NCBI RefSeq assembly: GCF_900100365.1
Contig: NZ_FNKU01000003.1
Coordinates: 1 to 64,000, forward strand
Direction of reading: 5' to 3'
Length of the DNA stretch: 64,000 nucleotides
DNA from: Pseudomonas cannabina
Lineage (GTDB): Bacteria > Pseudomonadota > Gammaproteobacteria > Pseudomonadales > Pseudomonadaceae
The notes beneath the pieces are model-generated. The model was not told where the DNA came from and ran no database searches. It was given only the letters and a program-made list of their open reading frames with translations. Positions 52,415 to 60,999 of this stretch are shown piece after piece (the stretch's first letter is position 1; each line of letters begins with the position of its first letter). Both the position numbers and the translations under genes were made by a program.

Positions 52415-52625
52415 ATGAAGCGCTTCATCCAACGCGAACATCGCGGCCAACGCACGCTGCTCCCTGAAAGCCTCGATGACTACGTCAGCGATACCAATCC
52501 AGTGCGCATAGTCGACGTCTTCGTCGACGAACTTGACCTGATCAATTTGGGTTTCGACGGTGCTATTCCTGCTGACACAGGCCGGCCTGCTTACCACCCT
52601 GAAGTCCTGCTGAAGATCTATATCT
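52415..52625 (+). pseudogene. N-terminal fragment of an IS1182-like transposase
   Basis: MKRFIQREHRGQRTLLPESL...DTNPVRIVDVFVDELDL...RPAYHPEVLLKIYI is the usual start of IS1182/ISPsy-type transposases. It stops where the IS21-like end begins (52626). Confidence 0.8.
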
Positions 52626-53258
52626 GTAGCGGCCTGCAATCGAAATGGCGCCGACCTGCAATCATCGCGTTTTTCGACCAGGATTGATTGCGTCTATCCG
52701 AGCCAGCAAACCGGGATTATTTGCGAATGAACCTGCACTCATCTGGTTAGACCTGCAATCGATCGTCATGAACCGGAATTATTTACGAGTGACCACTCGC
52801 CGTTGCTGTCTCATTTAAGTACACCCTTGTGAGACGTATGGCCGAGACGCTTTTTGCGTCTCAATAGGGCGGTTTTTAATTTTTGATACAGTACGTTCAC
52901 AAATTCTAGAGTCTAAAGAGACAAACTTGACGATGGCACCTTACGGAGGTAAGAGGTTGGAGCTTCCAACAGCAGCGCTACCGGGCTACCGGACTGAATC
53001 GTGTGATCGCAGTACAGGGTGCGGAGCAATGAAACAGAAAGTGCACTAAGCCGAGTGCATCCGCGTAAACCCCGCTAAAATCATCGGTTTTCAGTCGCAT
53101 TTAATCCTGGTCGGCCGCTCTCGATTGCAGGTCGAAGTGGGTGGATGCAGGTTCGTTTGCAGTCAATGCTGGTTCGCGGTGCCGGATAGACGCAATTAAT
53201 CCCGGTCGAAAAACGCGATGATTGCAGGTCCGGGCCATTTCGATTGCAGGTCGTTACA
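52626..53258. repeat. Region bounded by inverted IS21-like ends, no transposase
   Basis: The left end TGTAGCGGCCTGCAATCGAA and the right end (complement: TGTAACGACCTGCAATCGAA) are inverted copies, each carrying several GACCTGCAATC repeats over ~150 bp. The 630-bp interior has no open frame, but it contains a Tn3-type repeat (53013-53050) and a GAGACG...CGTCTC hairpin near 52833-52865. Either an internally deleted element or two joined ends. It cuts both the IS1182 fragment and traY. Confidence 0.6.
53013..53050 (+). repeat. Tn3-type repeat, diverged (copy 5)
   Basis: Carries GGAGCAATG(A)AACAG and ends ACTAAG, related to the repeats at 6770-45418. Confidence 0.45.
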
Positions 53259-53960
53259 GCTAGCAACTCGCCGTTGGGCTGGGGGGCCAAAATATTTGCG
53301 GTGGATGTAGGGGCGGTGGTGAAAGATGTGCTGGGTGCGCTGGCCCCGATGTTCTATTTCGTCATGTTCGCCCTGCTGGCCATCGGTTTTTCGCTAGCCG
53401 TATTTCTGCCTGCTGTGCCCTTTCTGTTCTGGATGGTGGGCATATTCAACTGGGTCGTCAGTGTGCTGGTGGGCTGTGCGGCGGGCTCAATGTGGGCTGC
53501 CACGCACCTGGGGGCCGAAGAGGACAAGGGGAGTCGCAGTACCTACGGTTATATCTTTCTGATCGACATGATGCTGCGGCCTTCGTTGATGGTACTGGGG
53601 TTCTTTTTTGCGTCGGTGGCCGTAATCGGTGGTGGAACGATCCTGAATCTGTTATTCGCCTCGGCGCTGGCCAATGCCAACGCGGACTCGATCGTGGGAT
53701 TGTTCAAGATGATTGGATGGCTGATGATCTATGCTCGCATTGCGACCTTTGGTGTGACTCGACTCTTTGGCCTGCAGGCGTCCCTGGCCGACTACGTGAT
53801 CTCGTTCCTGGGCGGTCGAGAAGGCGCCAACCTGATGGGCGGCATGGTCGATAATATGAAAGGCATGTTTGGTGCGGCTGGTGGCGGCGCTCAGCGTGTT
53901 CCTGGGGTCAAAATGCAACCGAAGAAACCTGACGGTAACGGTGGGGATGGAATTCAGTAA
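53259..53960 (+). pseudogene. traY: TraY/DotA-like type IV secretion protein, 5' end lost
   Basis: The frame enters from the IS21-like end with ASNSPLGWGAKIFAVDVG. At least four hydrophobic segments follow (FYFVMFALLAIGFSLAVFLPAV, FLFWMVGIFNWVVSVLVGCA, LMVLGFFFASVAVIGGG, MIGWLMIYARIATFG) and a Gly-rich tail ends at 53960. This is the C-terminal part of the DotA/TraY inner-membrane protein of I-type conjugation systems, normally 700-1000 residues. Only about 230 remain, so the transfer apparatus is probably incomplete here unless another copy exists. excA follows, as in R64. Confidence 0.8.
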
Positions 53961-54008
53961 GGCTCTTTGCGTCCAACATTACGAATGTGCTTCTTGGAGT
54001 GTGAACTC

Positions 54009-54656
54009 ATGGCTCAACGTCTTAGAACTGGTAGAGAAACATTGATCTGGCTGATCAAGCTTGCCTACATGCTTTTGGCTTTTCCATTCCTATTGTTCAT
54101 AGGTGTGGTCACTTTTTTTATGGCACTTAGCTATACAGGTGCCGAAAAAGTAGAAACAATTGAGTTTTCAATGCTTATCTGGGCCGCGATATTGATTCCC
54201 GTGGGAATATTCATCTATGGCGTACTGAGTCGCCGTCGTTTGCTCAAGCGAGTCACACGGGTCATAAAATCGCCGCAGTTCTTCAATCCAGACCCTACCA
54301 ATGAGATTTATCACGAGGGTGACGGCAAGTACCTGGGCATCGACACGAAGAACGGTACCATTCTGTATGTGCACCGCATTCGTAAGGAGCAGGTAGATGT
54401 GGTGGCTCTGACTATGGACGATTGGACCAACCGCGAGGTCGAAGGCAAGGGCATATTACGCCTCTATACCAAACACCCGGATCTTCCACGGATCGAAATC
54501 GGAACACCCTTGGCGCAGCTTTGGTATGACACCCTGGGGGCTATGGAGCACAAGCAGAAGCAGTACAGCACCCCGCAACCGTTCAACCGCTATGTGCATG
54601 ACCACCTCGAAGCGCTTGAACGTGATCTGAACGTGCAGATCCCACGCCTGGCGTGA
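54009..54656 (+). CDS. excA: Surface/entry exclusion protein, ExcA-like
   Basis: 215 residues from ATG 54009 (MAQRLRTGRETLIWLIK), with GGAG upstream. Two transmembrane segments (LIWLIKLAYMLLAFPFLLFIG and MLIWAAILIPVGIFIYGVL), then a cytoplasmic domain (RRRLLKRVTRVIKSPQFF...). It follows traY directly, as excA does in IncI1 plasmids, where it blocks entry of like plasmids through recognition of TraY. The assignment is by synteny and topology. Confidence 0.7.
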   Translation: MAQRLRTGRETLIWLIKLAYMLLAFPFLLFIGVVTFFMALSYTGAEKVETIEFSMLIWAAILIPVGIFIYGVLSRRRLLKRVTRVIKSPQFFNPDPTNEIYHEGDGKYLGIDTKNGTILYVHRIRKEQVDVVALTMDDWTNREVEGKGILRLYTKHPDLPRIEIGTPLAQLWYDTLGAMEHKQKQYSTPQPFNRYVHDHLEALERDLNVQIPRLA

Positions 54657-54748
54657 AGCCATAACCCCTCCGCAGCTGTTCCCGACGCGCTTTACCTTTC
54701 TCTCACACCGCCCACTCCGGGCGGTGCGACTATTTGTGGGGCATCGCA

Positions 54749-55951
54749 ATGCAAAATCGACAATCCCAAGGTGCATGGGAGGGCGAGCAAGCGCAGATGT
54801 TATTGGCGCTTTGTGCAGCCGTCCTGTTGTGCTGGATGTTCTTCGATATCTTCGTGTACTGGACCACCTGGACGCTTTATTGGTTATGGAAAATGGTGGA
54901 TTTTCCCTTCATCCATGCCTGGGCCGGTGGCAAGATCAACCTGCTGGCCGACGTGGCCAACCACGCCAAGGCCGTGACGCTGGATGAGTGGCTTGAGGTG
55001 ATGAACGCTACCAGTGGGATTCTGCTGTTGTTCCTGTTACCGCTGGTGATTGTGAGCAGTTGGGGGCTGGCGCAGCATCCGGTACTGCCGTTTCGCAGCA
55101 AACGCCTGGTGAACATTCACACGCTTCCTGGCCTGGTGAGTCGTTTCGCACCCTCGGTCATCCCGGTGTTGGCTGCGTCTGGTCCCGATGGCCTGATGAA
55201 CGATACCTCTCCCAGCAATGCCTGGGCGCTCAAGCCCGAGGAGTTTGCCGAACGTTACAACCTGGTGCAGCGCAAAGTGCTGGATCGGGAGGCTGCTCGT
55301 GCGGTGTTCGAGGAGCAAGTCGGAGATGTCCATGATGGACTTCTAGACTTGACGCCCTATGAACGGGCCTTGCTGGCTGTATTCGGTCTGCAGGTTTTCC
55401 TCAATGACCGCAAGGCAGCGACCCGGTTGCTCGATGACCTGAACCGTTCCTGCATGGTCAAGGGGTTGTTGCGGCGCAAGACCTTCTCGTTGACGCCGCT
55501 GTACGGCTTGGCCGACGCGGGGTTTGATCGCGTTGCAAAAGCACCGGGCGTCAGTGAGTGGCTACAAAGCCATAGATCGATGCGCACCGCGCTGGTGGCA
55601 CTGTATGGCCGCGATCTGCGCTTGGCGCCGGCACGCTTTCGCTGGCTCAAGGGGGTTAACCGTACTTTGTGGTATGCCCTGCACAGTGCCGACACGGCCA
55701 AGGTGTTTGTGGAAGGCGCTGGTGTTCAGGCTCAGGCGCGGGCAGAAGTCCATGCCAGCAAGCTGGGGCTGCCACGACCTGGGTTGATGGTGACCCAGGC
55801 CATCGATGGCTTGCAGGCCGAGTTGGAAAGCATCGGTCTGGTATTTGCGCGACATGTCATCACGCCTAAACGCCGGGAGGCCTCTGACCTTCCTGTCATG
55901 ACGGCGGTGTATGCCGCGCAGCCACCTGTGGTTGATGAGCCTAGTGAGTAG
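54749..55951 (+). CDS. trbA: TrbA/DotM type IV coupling complex protein
   Basis: 400 residues from ATG 54749. The N-terminus has membrane segments (MLLALCAAVLLCWMFFDIFVYW and LLLFLLPLVIVSSWG). The soluble part begins WALKPEEFAERYNLVQRKVLDREAARAVFEEQVGD and continues through DLTPYERALLAVFGLQVF. This is the DotM/IcmP/TrbA family that joins DotL in the coupling complex. Upstream of vapBC, trbB and trbC. Confidence 0.85.
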   Translation: MQNRQSQGAWEGEQAQMLLALCAAVLLCWMFFDIFVYWTTWTLYWLWKMVDFPFIHAWAGGKINLLADVANHAKAVTLDEWLEVMNATSGILLLFLLPLVIVSSWGLAQHPVLPFRSKRLVNIHTLPGLVSRFAPSVIPVLAASGPDGLMNDTSPSNAWALKPEEFAERYNLVQRKVLDREAARAVFEEQVGDVHDGLLDLTPYERALLAVFGLQVFLNDRKAATRLLDDLNRSCMVKGLLRRKTFSLTPLYGLADAGFDRVAKAPGVSEWLQSHRSMRTALVALYGRDLRLAPARFRWLKGVNRTLWYALHSADTAKVFVEGAGVQAQARAEVHASKLGLPRPGLMVTQAIDGLQAELESIGLVFARHVITPKRREASDLPVMTAVYAAQPPVVDEPSE

Positions 55952-56318
55952 GAGGCTGGTATGACACGGCCATGCGGCTAGCCAAACGATCCAGGCGCTT
56001 GTCTAACGTCCAAAGCGCTGTGCCGCTCAATAACGCGGAGGCCAGGAGCGTCATATCCACCAGCCCACAGCCCAGGCCATAGAGCTTGTGGGTGTTCAGA
56101 AAGGCGATGACTTCACTCACCGTGGGTTGTTGTGCACCTCGTAGGTCGCCAAGGTCGGTCAAGGTGTTCGAACGATCAGGCGGCGTACCACACGCCAGTT
56201 CTCCGATCACCATGGGGTGTATGAGTACCCGGTCCTGGCTGAGCAAGTTCACCAGTTCTGGACTGTTGTTGCGAAAGTGCTCAACCCAAACTGAGGTGTC
56301 TACCAGGACGCCTTTCAC
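55941..56318 (-). CDS. vapC: VapC-type PIN ribonuclease toxin
   Basis: 125 residues. PIN-domain acidic residues are in [12 protein letters not shown] (D7), VIGELACG (E41) and [13 protein letters not shown] (D~93), with [10 protein letters not shown] near the C-terminus. It cuts tRNA or rRNA when not held by VapB. It is on the strand opposite to the trb genes and overlaps the end of trbA by 11 bp, a compact insertion into the transfer operon. Confidence 0.9.
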   Translation of the reverse strand: MKGVLVDTSVWVEHFRNNSPELVNLLSQDRVLIHPMVIGELACGTPPDRSNTLTDLGDLRGAQQPTVSEVIAFLNTHKLYGLGCGLVDMTLLASALLSGTALWTLDKRLDRLASRMAVSYQPPTH

Positions 56319-56515
56319 AGTGCCTTCTCGTGTCGGCGGGCGATGTCTTCCATCGTTGGCAGGGTGGCCCCTAAGGCCATCAATCGTTTAGCCGCTTGAA
56401 TGCGCACAAACGTCTGAACGGCTTCACGGAACAGGTCGGCCTTGTCCATCGCCGGATCGGCGACTTCCAGAGCACGTTGGTACAACGCATCGTCGATGGT
56501 GACGGTCGTTCTCAT
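56315..56515 (-). CDS. vapB: VapB-type antitoxin
   Basis: 66 residues from ATG 56515 ([20 protein letters not shown]), a ribbon-helix-helix N-terminus followed by the toxin-binding tail ([21 protein letters not shown]). It overlaps vapC by 4 bp, antitoxin first. Confidence 0.88.
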   Translation of the reverse strand: MRTTVTIDDALYQRALEVADPAMDKADLFREAVQTFVRIQAAKRLMALGATLPTMEDIARRHEKAL

Positions 56516-56606
56516 GATGACTCCTTGCTTCAATTTTGATGTAACTCTACATCAAATTTGATTCCAGAAAACACTATTAATTCTTTACTTTAAAAGAGGA
56601 AACCCC

Positions 56607-57701
56607 ATGGCCTCGGCATCTTTGCGCGCCCTGTTTTCGGTGGACATCCAAGGCGATCAGCTTGTTGTCTATCAGGCAGATCAGGCAGATCAGGCAGAAG
56701 GTATCGTGACGCGCACGATTTGCACCCTGGACCTTCGCCATCAGCACTCGTTTTATCTGAGCAATGACGGTGTGGTCTGCCGCGATGTTCAGGGTTTTGA
56801 ATTCTCTCTTGAAACCCATGACAGTGAGGAAACCCATGAGCTACTGACCGCGCTGTCGCGGGCTTTGCTGCGTCATGGACGACGCAAGACCCGGCGGCGT
56901 CTGATGGGCGTGTTCGTGCTATTGGTTGTGCTTTGTCTCGGTGCCTCATGGCTTGGCCGAGCGCTTGAATGGCCTGTTGCAATGCCGGCGGCGCAGGTCA
57001 TCACGCCCTCAGTCCCGAGCGCCCCCAAGCCGGACCTGGCCAAGCGCAGCGCGCCGGCGCCGATCGCTTCTGAGCCACGCCAGTCCGCTGCAGACGTGGC
57101 ACCTGACGATGGCTGGACATTGCCCAGGGAGGTTCGGGCCACACTCCCTCAAAAGCTGCACAACGCTGCCGAGCGCAAGCTGTTCACCGTTGACTATTCC
57201 AGCGGTCACGCGCGCACGCTGTATGTCTTTTCGGACCCTGGCTGTCCGAACTGCCAGCGTCTGGAGTCGTCCCTCAACACGCTCTCCGACGCCTTCAACG
57301 TGGTGGTGTTTCCTGTGCCGGTGATTGGTAAGGAAAAGTCGATCGCCGCCATTACGCCCGTGCTGTGCCTGCCGCCTGAGCAGCGCAAAAACGCGTGGGA
57401 TCGCCTGTTTGATGCAGCCCCCGAGGGTGTAAACCTTGGGAAACCCCAGTTAAAGCCGGCGTCGGAAGGGGTGGAAGTGAAAGCGGCGCAACCAGCAGGC
57501 ACGTGCGATGTGGCAGAAAAGGCCTTGGGGATCAACCAGACGGCCTATCAGGCGTATCGCATACCGGGCACGCCTTGGGTGATCAGCGACGATGGGCGCT
57601 ATGTGCCGCAGACGCTGTTGCGTGACCCGATCAGGCTTAAAGCCTTCCTCGATGAGCAACCTGCCCGCCAGGTTCAGGAGGTGTCGAATGCGCCCCAATG
57701 A
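56607..57701 (+). CDS. trbB: TrbB-like thiol-disulfide protein of the transfer system
   Basis: 364 residues. Residues 1-95 form a cytoplasmic domain. One membrane anchor follows (LMGVFVLLVVLCLGASWLG, about 95-115), then a Pro/Ala linker and a thioredoxin/DsbC-like domain. Its active-site CPNC lies in FSDPGCPNCQRLESSL (about residue 212), with the cis-Pro loop IPGTPWVISDDG. It should isomerise disulfides of periplasmic T4SS parts, as TrbB does in IncI1. The end overlaps trbC by 14 bp. Confidence 0.85.
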   Translation: MASASLRALFSVDIQGDQLVVYQADQADQAEGIVTRTICTLDLRHQHSFYLSNDGVVCRDVQGFEFSLETHDSEETHELLTALSRALLRHGRRKTRRRLMGVFVLLVVLCLGASWLGRALEWPVAMPAAQVITPSVPSAPKPDLAKRSAPAPIASEPRQSAADVAPDDGWTLPREVRATLPQKLHNAAERKLFTVDYSSGHARTLYVFSDPGCPNCQRLESSLNTLSDAFNVVVFPVPVIGKEKSIAAITPVLCLPPEQRKNAWDRLFDAAPEGVNLGKPQLKPASEGVEVKAAQPAGTCDVAEKALGINQTAYQAYRIPGTPWVISDDGRYVPQTLLRDPIRLKAFLDEQPARQVQEVSNAPQ

Positions 57702-59976
57702 CTACGCCGTCGAACGCACGCGTCTAAATCGGCGGGTTTACCACTCGGCACTGGCTGAGTGGTTGATGGGCCCCGGTAGTCTGACGCTGGGCCTTGCCGG
57801 GTCTGTGGTGGGAGGCGTCCTGTACCCGGTCAGCCTGTGGCTCAGTCTGCCGGCCTTGCTGGTTTGGTCACCTGTCATGCTGCTCGAACCCTGGCAGATG
57901 CCCATGCGCATGCCTTCAGACATGGACTGCCTCGACCCTTCGACGCAACGCCAGGTGACGGGCAAGCTGCTGGGTTTCTTGCCGGTCACGGCCATGCGCA
58001 CGGTGATGCTCAAGGCAGCGGGCATCCTGTACATGGGGTACCTGCGCGGTCGGGACGCCGGGCGTGAACTGTGGCTGTCGCTGGATGACATGACCCGCCA
58101 TATTCTGATGTTCGGTACAACCGGTGCCGGCAAAACCGAAGCACTGCTGGGGTACGTGTTGGGCCAGCTGGGCTATGGAAAGGGCCTGATCTATTCGGAC
58201 GGCAAGGCCCAAAATGATGTGGCCGCCGCGATCGTGTCCCTGGCCCGGCGCTTTGGTCGTGAAGACGACGTTCGGATGATGAACTTCATCACCGGGGGCC
58301 GCTCCAGGGCGCAGGAACTGCTCGAGGACAACAAAAGCAGAGGGCAGACCAATACCGTCAACGCGTTTGGTATTGCTCAGGAAACCTACATCATCAACCT
58401 GATGGATTCGATGTTGCCCCCTGCGGGCAACGATGCGGGCTGGCAAGAGAAAGCCCGGGCCATGATTCAGGCTTTGGTGTTCTCCCTGGTGTACAAGTGC
58501 CGGCGTGAAGGCACGGTCATGTCCCAGCGCACGATCCAGGCGCATTTGCCGTTGCGGGCCATTGCCAAGCTCTACATCCAGTCGGTGGAACAGCAATGGC
58601 ATGAAGACGCCCAGTTACCCCTGAAAAACTACCTGGGCACATTGTCCGGTTTTGACCTGGCCAAGGTGGATTCGCCGGAGGAATGGGCGACCACCGCGTT
58701 GGATCAGCATGGTTTTCTGATCCAGCAGTTCACCCGCATGCTGGCCTTGTTCAATGACACCTACGGCCATGTGTTCGCCCGTGACGCCGGCGACATAGAC
58801 CTCAAGGACGTGGTGCATAACGATCGTATCCTGGTGGTCCTGATTCCTGCGCTGGAAATCTCCTCGACCGAGGCCGCGACCCTTGGGCGTCTGTACGTGT
58901 CGCAATTGGCCATGATCCTGAGCCAGGATCTGGGGGAGAAACTGGAGGGCAAACCCGAAGACATCCTGGTGATCCGCAAGTACAAGGACCGCTTTCCGTT
59001 CTTGTGGATCTGCGACGAGGTCGGGGCCTACTACACCGAAAAGCTGGGCGAGCTGGCCACGCAGGTACGTTCCCTGGGGTTTTGCCTGCTCCTGGCCAGC
59101 CAAGAGGCGCAGCGCCTCAAGTCGGCGGCCGGCGACAAGGTGTGGACGCTGATCGGGAACATGGGGGTCCGAATCACCGGCAAGATCATGGACCCCAAGG
59201 ACACTCTCGAAATACTGCAGTTGATGGCCGGTACCGAGTACCTGCCAGTGATGAGCGGTATGGTGCGTCAGGCCGGAATAATGGGTGCCAGCTGGGAGGA
59301 AGCAGACACACTGAGCCTGAAAGATGAGAAGAAAGTCCGCGTCGAGGAAGTGCAGCAGCTCAAGGAGGGGGAAAACATCACGCTGTTCAACGGACAAGTG
59401 ATTCGCGGCAGCTCCTTGTACATTCACGATGCTGACAAGCTGTCCAAGGAAGCGATCCGGATCAACCGTTTCATCGAGGTGGCTCCGCCAGCGCTGGACA
59501 CCTTGTTGGCCGGTGCACCTGCCCGCATTCGGCGCAGCTATCCGCGCGCGGACCGCGTGCAGCAGATCCTGTACCACCTGGCGATGAAGCCTGGCCGTTC
59601 AGACCTTGAAAACCTGGTGCTGACAGATCCGACGTTGGTCGTCTTGAACGAGCTGGGAGAAGAGTGGCGGCTGATCTGGCGTCGCCGTCCTGGAGCGGCA
59701 GTGCGCAGCACCTTGTTATGGCACACAGCGCTGGAGCATGTGCCCAAGCGCGGAAGCGGCTACGTGGCGCAATCGTCCACGGCGCTGGATCTGACCGTCG
59801 GCAGCAAGCGGTTGCAGGCCTACCAGGCGCAGCACATCGATCCGGCCAGGGCACCGAAAGTAAAGGGCAAGGCGCCTGCACCTAGAGCCACAACGGCTGT
59901 TCCACCACGCCACGACCAGGCACCGCCCTATTTCGACGACGGATCTTATTCGCCGGCGCCGTTCGACTGGGATTAA
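57688..59976 (+). CDS. trbC: TrbC/DotL type IV coupling ATPase
   Basis: 762 residues from ATG 57688 (MRPNDYAVERTRLNRRVYHS), behind CAGGAGG. N-terminal membrane segments (LTLGLAGSVVGGVLYPVSLWL, LPALLVWSPVMLL), Walker A MFGTTGAGKTEALLG (about residue 145), Walker B FLWICDEVG (about 440) and a long C-terminal extension with a Pro-rich end. DotL/TrbC receives the relaxase-DNA complex and feeds it to the I-type channel. It pairs with TrbA/DotM upstream. Full length. Confidence 0.93.
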   Translation: MRPNDYAVERTRLNRRVYHSALAEWLMGPGSLTLGLAGSVVGGVLYPVSLWLSLPALLVWSPVMLLEPWQMPMRMPSDMDCLDPSTQRQVTGKLLGFLPVTAMRTVMLKAAGILYMGYLRGRDAGRELWLSLDDMTRHILMFGTTGAGKTEALLGYVLGQLGYGKGLIYSDGKAQNDVAAAIVSLARRFGREDDVRMMNFITGGRSRAQELLEDNKSRGQTNTVNAFGIAQETYIINLMDSMLPPAGNDAGWQEKARAMIQALVFSLVYKCRREGTVMSQRTIQAHLPLRAIAKLYIQSVEQQWHEDAQLPLKNYLGTLSGFDLAKVDSPEEWATTALDQHGFLIQQFTRMLALFNDTYGHVFARDAGDIDLKDVVHNDRILVVLIPALEISSTEAATLGRLYVSQLAMILSQDLGEKLEGKPEDILVIRKYKDRFPFLWICDEVGAYYTEKLGELATQVRSLGFCLLLASQEAQRLKSAAGDKVWTLIGNMGVRITGKIMDPKDTLEILQLMAGTEYLPVMSGMVRQAGIMGASWEEADTLSLKDEKKVRVEEVQQLKEGENITLFNGQVIRGSSLYIHDADKLSKEAIRINRFIEVAPPALDTLLAGAPARIRRSYPRADRVQQILYHLAMKPGRSDLENLVLTDPTLVVLNELGEEWRLIWRRRPGAAVRSTLLWHTALEHVPKRGSGYVAQSSTALDLTVGSKRLQAYQAQHIDPARAPKVKGKAPAPRATTAVPPRHDQAPPYFDDGSYSPAPFDWD

Positions 59977-60053
59977 TAGACCGCAACCCTGTGCCGCGCC
60001 GATACCGATGCGCCGGCGCAGGGTTGTGTCGCATGCGTAAAAAGGAGCTGTAA

Positions 60054-60482
60054 ATGAGTAACCGCAAAACGCAGAAACTACACGCGCAGCACGTGCTTGA
60101 AACCATAGCCCTCGGCATTGCACGGCCTGTAGCGCTGCCCCGGGAGGCAATTGAAGTGGCGCTTCGCGAAGCCATCATTGATGGGCGGCTTGAACCGGGT
60201 GAACCCCTTACGCATCAAGCCATTGCCAATGCCTTCCAGGTCAGCCGTATGCCGGTGCGCGAAGCGCTGCGTTCGTTGGAGACGCAGGGCTATATCGCCG
60301 CGCAGTACCACAAAAGCTACCTAGTCACGAACGGCAATGAGCCTCCCCAGTACGGTCATCTGCCGGGCTTGCTGAGGTGCGTTGCAGAACGCCATACAAA
60401 GCTGGGCGATTTCGAATCAAAAGTGGCCTTTGAAAACGAAATCCTGCGTGTCCTGGGTCAACTGCGCCCTACCACGTGCTGA
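60054..60482 (+). CDS. GntR-like regulator of replicon 2
   Basis: 142 residues, about 93% identical to the regulator at 24749 (differences such as MDGRLEPGE/ IDGRLEPGE and GEPLTHQ). Winged-helix only. The upstream DNA is also similar, including GGCGCAGGGTT, so the whole module was duplicated. Confidence 0.8.
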   Translation: MSNRKTQKLHAQHVLETIALGIARPVALPREAIEVALREAIIDGRLEPGEPLTHQAIANAFQVSRMPVREALRSLETQGYIAAQYHKSYLVTNGNEPPQYGHLPGLLRCVAERHTKLGDFESKVAFENEILRVLGQLRPTTC

Positions 60483-60772
60483 TGACTGACCTAGCTTGTT
60501 GAAAGCAACGGATTTTGTAACGCGAAAAGCGAGGCTCCCATGCTACTATCCGGCACAGTTTTATTTGCAGGAAAGCGACGATGTAGATTCACGAATTGCA
60601 GAAACCAAAAAGCCCCGCTTGCCGGCGGGGCTTTTTGGAAAATCCTGAACAGGCCGTTAGCAAGCGGATCACCTGTTCAACACACATAACGTGAGCTGAT
60701 TATGGCGTTCACTGCGGCTTTGTGCAAGTCGTCAAAAGTGAAGCCTTCAGTTCACCGCTGAACGGTGGACTT
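60483..60772 (+). promoter_or_regulatory. repA leader region 2
   Basis: Diverged copy of 25178-25468: the AGGAAAGCGACG-ATGTAG start-stop pair (60581-60586) and the CACCG/CGGTG hairpin are kept, as is the terminator below. Confidence 0.6.
60608..60636. terminator. Bidirectional terminator, replicon 2
   Basis: Same GC hairpin with flanking A and T runs as at 25303-25332. Confidence 0.8.
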
Positions 60773-60999
60773 ATGGAAAAGATTCTTCAGCAGGCTGTGC
60801 CCCTTCTAAGTATCCTCTGAAAAAGCCCATTTTTTTGGAGAGGAACCGGGCTGGAGCGCCTGTATTTACTGGCTTCGACTTTTGAAGAAAAGGCTTTTTC
60901 AGACCTTCCCTAAAGGCAGACCTGTACCCCCAGCATCACCAATACCTGACACGTTTTACCGTTGCGCATGGCCTTCATGGCCAAGGCGGTGAAGCATGA
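60773..60999 (+). pseudogene. repA2 leader peptide interrupted by MITE B
   Basis: The start ATG 60773 and the first codons (MEKILQQAVPLL) are as in replicon 1. MITE B at 60810 then adds SIL and a stop, about 170 bp before repA. The ATGA overlap at repA still exists, but ribosomes on the leader no longer reach it. Removing the MITE and one CTAA restores the 40-residue leader. Confidence 0.85.
60810..60909 (-). mobile_element. MITE B, copy 6 (in the repA2 leader)
   Basis: 100 bp, CTAA on both sides (60806-60809, 60910-60913). Replicon 1 supplies the matching empty site (CCCTTCTAAAGGCAGACC, from 25498). Confidence 0.95.

Noticed and set aside
58615..59577. Long minus-strand frame opposite trbC
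   Set aside because: Shadow frame; the plus strand encodes a complete DotL/TrbC protein.
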